A stretch of DNA of 64,000 nt, from positions 1 to 64,000 of the forward strand of contig JAIQFO010000002.1 of the NCBI GenBank assembly GCA_020073215.1. The letters run 5' to 3'. Below, piece after piece: positions 52,751 to 61,179 of the stretch. The position numbers were made by a program, and so were the translations under genes. This DNA is from Terriglobia bacterium (GTDB lineage: Bacteria > Acidobacteriota > Terriglobia > Terriglobales > Acidobacteriaceae). Below the pieces are notes generated by a model. It had not been told where the DNA came from and did no database searches. It was given only the letters and a program-made list of their open reading frames with translations. Positions within the stretch are counted from its first letter, which is position 1. Each line of letters begins with the position of its first letter.

Positions 52751-53569
52751 ATGTCTTCGCCTAATTCCAAAGAAATTCTCGAACGCATTCACGCCGCGCT
52801 TGAAGCGGCTCGGGCGGTGCTGAACCGGTTCACTCCCGGCGCCATTGAAACCGAATACAAAGTTGGCCACGATCCGGTCACCGAGGCCGATCGCGCCGTC
52901 GACGACATTTTGCGCAAGACTCTGCTTCGTCCTGGCGAAGGCTGGCTCTCGGAAGAAACGGTTGACGATTTCACCCGCCTCGATAAACCGCGCGTCTGGG
53001 TGGTCGATCCGCTGGACGGGACACGCGAGTTCGTACAAGGGATTCCCGAGTTCTGTGTTTCGATCGCCATGGTGGAGAATGGAATTCCGATCGCTGGCGG
53101 GATCTGCAATCCCGCGACCGACGAACTCATTCTTGGATCGCGCGATACGGGCGTGACTTACAACGGCAAGCTCGCGCAACCGAGCCAGCGCAAGGATCTA
53201 CATGGCGCGCTCGTGCTCGCGAGCCGCAGCGAAGTGAAGCGCGGGGAGTGGAAGCAGTTCGAGCGAGCCGAGTTCAATATTCGTCCCATGGGATCGGTTG
53301 CCTACAAACTCGGATTGGTCGCCGCCGGCCGCGCCGACCTGACCTTCACGCTGGTTCCGAAGAACGAGTGGGACGTTGCCGCCGGGGCGGCGCTGGTCGA
53401 AAGCGCGGGAGGCTGGGTGTTGAAGCTGGATCATTCAGCGCTGCGCTGCAACCAGAAAAATCCGCTGATCTCCGGCCTGTTGGCGGGGGCGCCGTTTCTG
53501 CGCGATCCTTTGCTGAATATACTCGACCGGCACTCGCAGAAGATCGGCGGCAGCAAGAATGCTGGCTGA
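52751..53569 (+). CDS. cysQ: CysQ-type 3'(2'),5'-bisphosphate nucleotidase
   Basis: 272 residues, of the inositol-monophosphatase fold. The Mg-binding motifs are HDPVTEADRAVD, LSEETVDD and WVVDPLDGTREF; WDVAAGAALVESAGG is the second signature. In a sulfation setting the natural role is removal of PAP, the product of sulfotransferases, which would otherwise inhibit them. An inositol-phosphatase role cannot be excluded from sequence. The ATG at 52751 has CGGAGC upstream. Confidence 0.85.
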   Translation: MSSPNSKEILERIHAALEAARAVLNRFTPGAIETEYKVGHDPVTEADRAVDDILRKTLLRPGEGWLSEETVDDFTRLDKPRVWVVDPLDGTREFVQGIPEFCVSIAMVENGIPIAGGICNPATDELILGSRDTGVTYNGKLAQPSQRKDLHGALVLASRSEVKRGEWKQFERAEFNIRPMGSVAYKLGLVAAGRADLTFTLVPKNEWDVAAGAALVESAGGWVLKLDHSALRCNQKNPLISGLLAGAPFLRDPLLNILDRHSQKIGGSKNAG

Positions 53570-53599
53570 TAAATGAATTGTCACCTTCAATAAATTGCC

Positions 53600-53675
53600 C
53601 TCCTGAGCGAAGCGAAGGCTCTCTTGTGCGTTGAGAAGAAACAAGCAGGTCCTTCGCTTCGCTCAGGATGACAAT
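53600..53675. repeat. Repeat family D, inverted pair
   Basis: CCTGAGCGAAGCGAAGG and, after ~30 nt, CCTTCGCTTCGCTCAGG, a perfect inverted repeat of 17 bp. It ends just before the start of the deacetylase gene. Confidence 0.8.
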
Positions 53676-53683
53676 TCGTTAAG

Positions 53684-54490
53684 ATGTCACGTCTGACGAG
53701 AAGCATCATGGCTGGGTCGCATATTGTATTCCTGATGTACCACGAGCTGGAGCTCGCTGGCCGCAAGTTGTGCCAGTCCGAACCGGGCTACGTGCGCTAC
53801 ATTCTGCCGCTCGAAACTTTCCGCCGCCAGATGACGTGGATGAAACAATCCGGCTGGCGGGGTTTGAGCGTCAGCGAGGCTCTTCGCTATCCGGCCGAGC
53901 CCGGCGTTTGCATCACTTTCGACGATGCCTGTGAGACTGACCTTATCGCGGCTGCGCCCGTGCTGCGTGAGTTCGGCTTCCATGCCACCTTCTACCTCAC
54001 GGCTGGATTTCTGGACACTCCCGGGTACCTCAATGCCAGCCAGGTGCGCGAACTCGATGGGCAGGGTTTCGAGATCGGCTGCCATTCGATGACTCACTCT
54101 TATCTCTCCGATCTTCGAGAGCCGGAACTGAAACGCGAAGTTGTGGACGCGAAACTCCAGATCGAAACGATTGCCGGACACGCCATCGAACACTTTTCCT
54201 GTCCGGGAGGACGCTACGACGAGCGCACCCTGCAGATGGCGCGCCACGCCGGATTCCGAACGGTTGCCAACAGCCAGTTTCATGCGAACTCGGCCGGCAC
54301 CAACCCCTATGAACTCGGCCGCGTAGCCATGCTGCGAAACCTTACCCTTGAGGAGTTCGACGCCACCTGCCAAGGCCGCGGGTTGTGGCGAAAACGCGTT
54401 CAGCATCAGGCTCGCCAGGGCGTGCAGCGCCTGCTCGGGAACCACGCGTACGACTACCTGCGCGCGATCTTACTCGGGGAATCCCGTTAG
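53684..54490 (+). CDS. NodB-type polysaccharide deacetylase
   Basis: 268 residues, one NodB domain. VFLMYHELE at the start, the metal/catalytic CITFDDACETD, and the second metal motif IGCHSMTHSYLS are conserved, followed by FSCPGGRYDERT. It removes N- or O-acetyl groups from a glycan. No signal peptide; likely cytosolic, or the ATG at 53708 is used. It could serve the same polysaccharide as the formyltransferase-NodB fusion. No clear ribosome binding site at 53684. Confidence 0.85.
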   Translation: MSRLTRSIMAGSHIVFLMYHELELAGRKLCQSEPGYVRYILPLETFRRQMTWMKQSGWRGLSVSEALRYPAEPGVCITFDDACETDLIAAAPVLREFGFHATFYLTAGFLDTPGYLNASQVRELDGQGFEIGCHSMTHSYLSDLREPELKREVVDAKLQIETIAGHAIEHFSCPGGRYDERTLQMARHAGFRTVANSQFHANSAGTNPYELGRVAMLRNLTLEEFDATCQGRGLWRKRVQHQARQGVQRLLGNHAYDYLRAILLGESR

Positions 54491-54766
54491 TAACCTTACT
54501 TTAGTTACCAAAGCTATTGGCGTCATTTATTTTCCTGCTGGGCCGGAAAAAACAGATCGCCCAATACTGCCCGTCTCACGCCGGTTTTCGCTCATTCGCT
54601 CAAAAACACCAGCGGACAACTACTTAGACGAATCGGTACATGCCGCTGTGGGTTGCACTAACGAGTCCTCGATGCACCTCTGTTATCTGGGAACCCTCGG
54701 CTCATGCCGCTACATTCAGCCTGAGGACAATCGACTAGTCCCCCACTTCGTAAGGTCGAGGGCTCC

Positions 54767-57436
54767 ATGTTTGATAGCGACGTTGCACTCTTAAACCGTC
54801 ATTCGGCATCCGCACGAACGCTAGCGCAGCGCCTGAGCGTTTTGATACTCCTGTTGGCAGCGGCGCTGCTGACCACCTCCTGCGGTTTACTGACACAACC
54901 AGTGGACGCGGCGAGCACGAACCATTTAGCGCTGCCGGCAACGATTCCGGCAGGTACGGTCAATGAGTCTTACAACGCTGTGCTGACGGTCGGAGGCGGA
55001 AGGGCTCCCTACCATTTCTCGGTGGCTACCGGTGTCCTGCCCCCGGGTATCAGTTTGAACCCCACGACAGGGAGGCTCTCGGGCACGCCCACAACGACCG
55101 GCACATATTCGTTCGAGGTGATGGTAATCGACTCTTCGCTCCGAAATGACAAGGGGAGCCAAACGTTCCACGTTGGCATCGGGAAAGGCTCCGGCAGAAA
55201 TATCAAGATTGGTCTGTCGCCGGCGAGCGTAACGCTGACCTCGAATCAGAAGCATCAGTTCACGGCCACTGTCAGCGGAACTTCCAACACTGGAGTGACG
55301 TGGTCCGCGGCGACAGGCTCGATTGATGTCAACGGCCTCTACACGGCTCCGACAGTCAGCACTCAGACCAACGTGATGGTCACTGCGACCAGCAATGCGG
55401 ACTCCTCGAAGTCCGCCACTTCCACCATCACGGTCAACCCGGCGAGCACCCAGGCGCTGGCCATCACGACCACGAACCTGCCCCAAGGGCAGCAGGGAGA
55501 CCTGTATAACGAAGTGTTCACGGCAACAGGCGGAACCACGCCTTACAGTTGGACAATTTCCGCCGGCACTCCTCCGGCCGGAGTCGCGATGAATGCGAGC
55601 GGCGATCTTGCGGGCACGCCAGCCGCTGCCGGAACTTTCAACTTCACGGTCACGGTTACTGATGCGACCAGCCAGACGGCAAGCGGGAATTTCAGCACGA
55701 CCATCCTTGCCGACAGCAATTTCGATGGTCCGGCGGAACTGCCGCGCGTAACCGTAGCCACTGCGATGAGCGACACACCCGCGCCGGGATCGGTGATCAC
55801 CGTGAACGCGGGCGGCAATCTGCAAACCGCCTTGAACAACGCACGCTGCGGCGACGTGATCGAACTGCAGGCGGGGGCAACCTTTTCGGGCAAGTTCATC
55901 GTGCCGGCCAAGAGTTGCGACAGCAGCCATTGGATCATTGTCCGAACCAGCGCTCCCGACAGCGCTCTGCCCGCCGAAGGGCAGCGCGCGACGCCTTGCT
56001 ACGCCGGGGTCGCTTCGCTCCCGGGCCGCCCGCAATATAGCTGCGCCAATCCCAGCAAGGTGATGGCGAAAGTGCAGATGACTCCAACCGTGGGCGACGG
56101 CCCATTCCAGTTTGCCAGCGGCGCCAATTATTACCGCTTCATTGGACTGGAAATCACTCGGCCCGCCGGAAGCCCGGGTTCCCCGCGGCTGATCTCGATC
56201 TCGGGCAGCGGCGGCACCGCCGATCACATCGTGGTGGACCGCTCGTGGCTGCATGGAAATCCCCAGGATGAAGTTCGCAATGGCGTGGGTCTGAATGGCA
56301 TGACCTACGCGGCGGTCGTAGACTCCTACTTCAACGATTTCCATTGCATCTCAGGGACGGGGACTTGCACTGACGCTCATGCGATTGGCGGGGGTCTCGG
56401 CGACACTCAGGATGGTCCCTTCAAGATTCAGAACAATTTCCTCGAGGCTTCGGGCGAATCCATCTTGTTTGGCGGGGGAAAAGCGATCTCGAGCCCGACT
56501 GACATCCAAATCTTGAACAATCACTTCTGGAAGCCGTGGCAGTGGATGCCGGGCAATCCGAATTTCATCGGCGGACCGGACGGCCATCCCTTCATCGTCA
56601 AGAATCATTTTGAACTGAAGAACGCGGTTCGGGTTCTAGTCGACGGGAACCTCATGGAAAACACATGGGGTGGCTTCAGCCAGAGCGGGTACGGCATTCT
56701 GCTCACGCCCAGAAACCAATACTCCGTTCGGACGGGTACTTTCCTTTGTCCGGCGTGTCAGGTGACCGACGTTACGATCCGCTACGTCCGCATCTCGCAT
56801 GGCGGGGGCGGGATCCAGATGGCAACCCTGGACGACACCCCAACCGGACCGGGACAACCGGCGCTGGCTGGCACTCGCTGGAGCATTCATGACGTGGTGA
56901 TCGACGACCTCAGCAAACAATACGTGGGCGGCGGCATTGTGTTCGAGATCATGAACGGGTGGCCGACGAACCCGCTGAACACGGTCACCATCAATCACGT
57001 CACCGGTTTCCCGGATCCCAGCAGCCACATGATCATCACGGGAAACTCGACCACGAAAGCACCCATGTATGGACTGGTCTTCACCAACAACCTGGTGGTC
57101 ACCGGCCGATACCCGGTTTGGGACGCGCTAGGCGGCACTGACAGTTGCGCCAAATCCGACGTGCCCGTCACCGTGGTTAACACCTGTTTCGCCACCCGGA
57201 CATTCAGCAACAACGCTCTGGTGGGGAATCCGGCGGCATTTCCCCCGTCAACCTGGCCGTTGAACAATCTGTTTCCGGCAACCATCGGTGACGCCGGATT
57301 CGTCAACTTCAACAACGGCAATGGGGGAAACTACGAGCTTCAGTCGGGCAGTCCTTACAAGAACAAGGGCACGGACGGCAAAGATCTTGGGGCCGACATT
57401 GTTGGGCTCAACGCAGCACTGGCCAACGTCGAATAG
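54767..57436 (+). CDS. Secreted Ig-like and beta-helix protein 1
   Basis: 889 residues. It has a lipoprotein-type signal (LLTTSCGLL, C39). Three Ig-like domains follow: He_PIG-type (~50-135, ~232-315; LPPGISLNPTTGRLSGTP) and a BIG2-like one between (~140-230). A right-handed parallel beta-helix occupies ~340-885: repeated NNF/NNH turns, with WGGFSQSGYGILL. Such proteins are often polysaccharide lyases or glycan-binding surface proteins. No catalytic site is assigned. The paralogue at 57675 shares the helix part. It ends in a strong terminator. Confidence 0.7.
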   Translation: MFDSDVALLNRHSASARTLAQRLSVLILLLAAALLTTSCGLLTQPVDAASTNHLALPATIPAGTVNESYNAVLTVGGGRAPYHFSVATGVLPPGISLNPTTGRLSGTPTTTGTYSFEVMVIDSSLRNDKGSQTFHVGIGKGSGRNIKIGLSPASVTLTSNQKHQFTATVSGTSNTGVTWSAATGSIDVNGLYTAPTVSTQTNVMVTATSNADSSKSATSTITVNPASTQALAITTTNLPQGQQGDLYNEVFTATGGTTPYSWTISAGTPPAGVAMNASGDLAGTPAAAGTFNFTVTVTDATSQTASGNFSTTILADSNFDGPAELPRVTVATAMSDTPAPGSVITVNAGGNLQTALNNARCGDVIELQAGATFSGKFIVPAKSCDSSHWIIVRTSAPDSALPAEGQRATPCYAGVASLPGRPQYSCANPSKVMAKVQMTPTVGDGPFQFASGANYYRFIGLEITRPAGSPGSPRLISISGSGGTADHIVVDRSWLHGNPQDEVRNGVGLNGMTYAAVVDSYFNDFHCISGTGTCTDAHAIGGGLGDTQDGPFKIQNNFLEASGESILFGGGKAISSPTDIQILNNHFWKPWQWMPGNPNFIGGPDGHPFIVKNHFELKNAVRVLVDGNLMENTWGGFSQSGYGILLTPRNQYSVRTGTFLCPACQVTDVTIRYVRISHGGGGIQMATLDDTPTGPGQPALAGTRWSIHDVVIDDLSKQYVGGGIVFEIMNGWPTNPLNTVTINHVTGFPDPSSHMIITGNSTTKAPMYGLVFTNNLVVTGRYPVWDALGGTDSCAKSDVPVTVVNTCFATRTFSNNALVGNPAAFPPSTWPLNNLFPATIGDAGFVNFNNGNGGNYELQSGSPYKNKGTDGKDLGADIVGLNAALANVE

Positions 57437-57473
57437 GTTCCTGGCTCGAGGGATTTCAGCTTGCAGGCAATTG

Positions 57474-57505
57474 AGGTCCGCGGTACGTCGCGGACCTTTT
57501 CTTTT
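57474..57505 (+). terminator. Rho-independent terminator
   Basis: AGGTCCGCG-GTACGT-CGCGGACCT, a perfect 9-bp stem followed by TTTCTTTTCCTC, 38 nt after the stop of beta-helix protein 1. Confidence 0.9.
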
Positions 57506-57674
57506 CCTCTTTCCATAATCACGACCACGAAGGAAATCGATTCGACCCGACCCGTGCTGTTATCATTTACACATTGCAATACGCTGTGGAAGGGTGGTTT
57601 CTCCGCGGCGATTCCAGGCGCATGCGCGGGGCGTGCGATAGAGATAGTTCGGTAGAGAAAGGAAATCCTGCAAC

Positions 57675-59528
57675 ATGACTCGATTCCCATTGCAATGCTC
57701 TCGCCCCGCTCCCGTGGTAAAGAGTTCCGGTCAGAAATTCTCTTATGTTCTTGGCTTGGTTTTCTTTTTTTTCGCCTGGTCCGCACTGCCGGCGCGAGCG
57801 ACTACGCCTCCGACCGGCGAAAATGGCTATTGCGCTAAGGGCAATGTTGCGCAGTTTGGCGCCAAGGATGGCGTCGCCGAACTCCCCAGGACCTGTTACT
57901 ACACGGCAGTTGACGGCACACCGTCGCCGGGGAAATCGATTCGGGTTGGCGCCGGAGCCGACCTGGCTGGCGCCTTCGACCACGCCAAGTGCGGTGACAC
58001 GCTGCTTCTGCCCGCCGGAGCCTCTTTCGACGTCAAAGTGCTGCCCTCGAAACGATGCGACGACCAGCACTACATCACCGTGCGCACCGACACGCCCGAC
58101 TCCAAACTCCCGCCTGAAGGAACACGCATCTCTCCTGCCTGGGCCGGAGTCGCCAGCCTTCCCGGCCGGCCGCCCTTTGCGCAGCCTTCCGGAGGACCGG
58201 CCAAGTTGCTTGCGACTATCCAGGTGCGGCGTCCGGAAGGCGTTGTCGTGGGAGATCACATCCGCTTCATTGGAATTGAATGGACTACGCCTCCCCGCGG
58301 CAACATTTATCGCATGGTGACCGTCGAGCACTCCGACCATGTCATCTTCGATCGCAACTGGGTCCACCCCGCCGAGGGCGATGAAGTAGCCCACGGCATT
58401 GGCGTCAACCTTGGTGCGCACACGGTTGCGGTCATCAACTCCTACATTAACGGCCTGAATTGCATCGCCATTGCCGGAAGGTGCACCGATGCAACCGCCC
58501 TTGGCGGCGGCCGGGGCGACGAACCGGTCCATACCCTCAAGTTCTACAACAACTTTCTGGAGGCGGCTGGAGAGGACATTCTGTTCGGCGGCGGGCCCTC
58601 CACCGTGAATCCAACCGACATCGAGATCCGGCGCAATCATTTGTTTCGGCCGATGCTTTGGAAGGAGGGGGAACCGGGCTATGTTCCGACCGCTTCCGGG
58701 CACCCCTATATCGTGAAGAACAACTTTGAGCTCAAGAGCGCGGTCCGTGTTTTGTTCGAGGCCAACCTACTCGAGAACAGTTGGGGCGGCTTCAGCCAGA
58801 CCGGATATTCCATCCTGCTGACGGCGGTCAATCAGGCCGACAAGTGCCCGTTGTGCCGCGTCAACGACGTCACTATCCGTTTCAACCGGATTCGAAATGT
58901 TGCCGGAGTCGTGCAGATTGCCAACGCCCGGGCCAAGACGGGCGGCGTAGCCGCTGACGGCGGGCGCTACAGCATTCACGACCTGTTCGCCGACCATCTG
59001 CACGACAAGGATTTCAAAGGCGGCGGCGCCTTCATGATTCTGGTCTCGGTGTTGCCGGTGCATGACGTCCAGGTTGATCACGTAACCGCGTTTGTCACGG
59101 GTGTCCTGCTCGCCGTTGATAACTCCGGAGCCAAGCTGGCCAACCTCACGGTGACCAATAGCGTGTTTTCCGTCGGAGATCGGCGGCCGCCGGTGGCCAC
59201 GGCCGGGGCGGCCGGCAGTTGCGCAACCAAGACGCAGGCGCAAGGAGCGGAAGCCGTACTGCAAGCGTGCTTTGACCCCTATAAATTCGAGAACAACTTG
59301 ATCATCAGCGGCCGCGGCTCTTTCCCCAAGGGAAACATCATCGTCGGGTCCGCCGAGGCGGCCGGCATTCGCAACCTCAAAGGCACGATCAGCGAAGATC
59401 CCAGGCTTTGCCACGCCAAGGGACCAGGCTGCCCCAAGGCTTCTCCCGGAGCACGCGCTGCTTCCGATGGCCGCGATCTGGGGGCGGACATCGACGCGGT
59501 CGAGGCTGCCGTTGCCGGGGTGGAGTAG
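57675..59528 (+). CDS. Secreted beta-helix protein 2
   Basis: 617 residues with a signal peptide (~25-43, LGLVFFFFAWSALPARA). The mature part corresponds to the beta-helix of protein 1 without the Ig-like front: GASFDVKVLPSKRCDDQHY, WGGFSQTGYSILL and ending DLGADIDAVEAAVAGVE like its neighbour's DLGADIVGLNAALANVE. Two cysteine-rich spots (CPLCRVND) are shared. It is probably a pectate-lyase-fold protein acting on or attached to the surface glycan. Its own promoter is likely, because of the terminator upstream. AAAGGAAA precedes the ATG. Confidence 0.7.
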   Translation: MTRFPLQCSRPAPVVKSSGQKFSYVLGLVFFFFAWSALPARATTPPTGENGYCAKGNVAQFGAKDGVAELPRTCYYTAVDGTPSPGKSIRVGAGADLAGAFDHAKCGDTLLLPAGASFDVKVLPSKRCDDQHYITVRTDTPDSKLPPEGTRISPAWAGVASLPGRPPFAQPSGGPAKLLATIQVRRPEGVVVGDHIRFIGIEWTTPPRGNIYRMVTVEHSDHVIFDRNWVHPAEGDEVAHGIGVNLGAHTVAVINSYINGLNCIAIAGRCTDATALGGGRGDEPVHTLKFYNNFLEAAGEDILFGGGPSTVNPTDIEIRRNHLFRPMLWKEGEPGYVPTASGHPYIVKNNFELKSAVRVLFEANLLENSWGGFSQTGYSILLTAVNQADKCPLCRVNDVTIRFNRIRNVAGVVQIANARAKTGGVAADGGRYSIHDLFADHLHDKDFKGGGAFMILVSVLPVHDVQVDHVTAFVTGVLLAVDNSGAKLANLTVTNSVFSVGDRRPPVATAGAAGSCATKTQAQGAEAVLQACFDPYKFENNLIISGRGSFPKGNIIVGSAEAAGIRNLKGTISEDPRLCHAKGPGCPKASPGARAASDGRDLGADIDAVEAAVAGVE

Positions 59529-59637
59529 AGCCTCGGCAATTCTCTGGAGAAGCGTGCTCCGTATTAGAGACCCTCGCATGACTTCCGTAACTCCAATTTT
59601 AACAAGGGTTTCAAACGGTCCAGGCCGCTTCGCGTGA

Positions 59638-59643
59638 TAAGAT
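59638..59643 (+). promoter_or_regulatory. Probable -10 box (TAAGAT) of a leaderless gene
   Basis: TAAGAT ends 7 nt before the GTG at 59651, and no Shine-Dalgarno is present. Confidence 0.4.
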
Positions 59644-59650
59644 TTTTGCG

Positions 59651-60694
59651 GTGGCCACAGCAAGCTCAAGCGACCGCAACCTGGCTCCTGTCTTCGTGAT
59701 GGGCTGCCACCGCTCCGGAACGAACCTGCTTTACGACATGCTATTATCCTCCGGCGGGTTTGCCATCTATCGCGGTTATCTGCCGATCTACAAGATTCTG
59801 ATTCCCCGCTTTGGCTCGATGAGCAGCCGTTCGCACCGGGAAAAGATCCTAGGGACGTTTCTCCGGAGCAAGGGTTTCCGGCGTACCGGGCTCGACGCCG
59901 AACCGCTGTCGACGCGCATTCTGAACGAATGCCGCAACGGGGGAGATTTTATTCGCGTCGTCATGGATTCGGTGGCCAGGAGCCAGGGTGCGCCGCGCTG
60001 GGCCGTGTACGATCCGGACAATGTGGTGCGCGTGGCGCGGGTAAAGCGTGATCTGCCCAACGCGCTCTTTGTCCACATTATTCGCGACGGACGCGACATT
60101 GCGCTCTCGCTCAAGAAAATGGGCGGCTTCGCTCCCTTGCCCTGGGACCGGAACCGGACCGAAAGCCTGGTCGCTACCGCGCTCTATTGGCAGTGGATGG
60201 TTCGCAAAGGCCGCGCTGGTGGCCGCAAGTTCCCCGCCGACTACATCGAGGTCCGCTACGAAGACCTGATCACCAATCCGCGGGAAGTGCTGGGAAAGCT
60301 TGGCGGATTTATCGATCACGATCTGGACTACGATCGGATTCAGCGCGCCAGCCTAGGCCGCCTTTCGGAAACGAACTCTTCGTTTCGCGAAGAGGGCAGA
60401 GGAGAAACACTCAACCCGCTCGGCCGCTGGAAAGAGCGCCTGGCGCACGCCGATGTCGCTGCCATCGAAGCGACCGTGGGCGACTGCCTGCGGGAAAATG
60501 GCTACGAACTGTCGCTGCCCGACGCCGAGCGACGCCTCCGCTTGCGGCATCTGTGGATGCGCGGAGTGTACCGCACGCTTCTCGACAGCAAGATGTGGCT
60601 GAGGCTAAATACGCCGGTCGGCCGCCTTGCCAACATGTCTGCGCTCGAACTGGAAGAAGAACCGGCGCGGCTGGCGGAGTCGCTCCGCTCCTGA
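59651..60694 (+). CDS. Sulfotransferase family protein 4
   Basis: 347 residues from the GTG at 59651. The 5' loop FVMGCHRSGTNLLYDML and the 3'-phosphate motif IIRDGRDIALSLKKM are those of the Sulfotransfer_3/PF13469 group, more distant from the three tandem copies. VRYEDLITNPREVLGKLGGFI is conserved. The C-terminal ~80 residues are helical. It may sulfate a different position or acceptor than the tandem set. A TAAGAT 7 nt upstream and no ribosome binding site suggest a leaderless message. It is the first gene of a tight run: ST4-VOC-FkbH-ACP. Confidence 0.85.
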   Translation: MATASSSDRNLAPVFVMGCHRSGTNLLYDMLLSSGGFAIYRGYLPIYKILIPRFGSMSSRSHREKILGTFLRSKGFRRTGLDAEPLSTRILNECRNGGDFIRVVMDSVARSQGAPRWAVYDPDNVVRVARVKRDLPNALFVHIIRDGRDIALSLKKMGGFAPLPWDRNRTESLVATALYWQWMVRKGRAGGRKFPADYIEVRYEDLITNPREVLGKLGGFIDHDLDYDRIQRASLGRLSETNSSFREEGRGETLNPLGRWKERLAHADVAAIEATVGDCLRENGYELSLPDAERRLRLRHLWMRGVYRTLLDSKMWLRLNTPVGRLANMSALELEEEPARLAESLRS

Positions 60695-60731
60695 ATTTCT
60701 CGAGAAGGAGAGCTTCACACGGCTCCTAACC

Positions 60732-61163
60732 ATGAACGCGATTTCCATAACCTGGCAGCCTCAAGGCGCGTTTCACCACGTGGGCTTCGTCGTGGCTTCG
60801 ATTCAGAGTTCTGTGCAGGGCTTTGCCGACCTGCTGCAGGCGGATTGGGACGAGCAGGTGTTTCACGATCCCAACCAGGGCGTTCGCGTCACGTTTTTGA
60901 AGAGCCGTCGCGCCGGTGACCCGCTCTGGGAACTGGTGGAACCCGCCGGCGAACAGTCGCCCGTGCAGTCGTTCGCCGCCAAGGGCGGAGGCCTGCACCA
61001 CGTTTGTTACGTCGTGGATGATTTGGAGAAGGCCCTGGCCGAGGCGCGGTTGTTGAAAGCGATTGTCACCCGGCAACCGATGCCAGCCGTCGCATTCGGC
61101 GGACGGCGTATCGCCTGGATCTATACGAGAAACCGTCTGTTGATCGAGTATCTGGAACGCTGA
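60732..61163 (+). CDS. VOC-family (glyoxalase/epimerase-like) protein
   Basis: 143 residues from the ATG at 60732. One VOC module of two beta-alpha-beta halves, FHHVGFVVASIQSS at the front and LHHVCYVVDDLEKALAEA in the middle, looks like methylmalonyl-CoA epimerase. Metal-binding positions H16 and H90 are plausible. In FkbH/ACP cassettes such proteins may act on the acyl-ACP. Activity is unknown. It lies between sulfotransferase 4 and FkbH with 1-40 nt gaps. Confidence 0.78.
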   Translation: MNAISITWQPQGAFHHVGFVVASIQSSVQGFADLLQADWDEQVFHDPNQGVRVTFLKSRRAGDPLWELVEPAGEQSPVQSFAAKGGGLHHVCYVVDDLEKALAEARLLKAIVTRQPMPAVAFGGRRIAWIYTRNRLLIEYLER

Positions 61164-61179
61164 CTTGATTTTTAACTCG

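Noticed and set aside
54926-56344. 472-codon ORF opposite beta-helix protein 1
   Set aside because: Arg/Gly/Val-rich antisense shadow without any motif.
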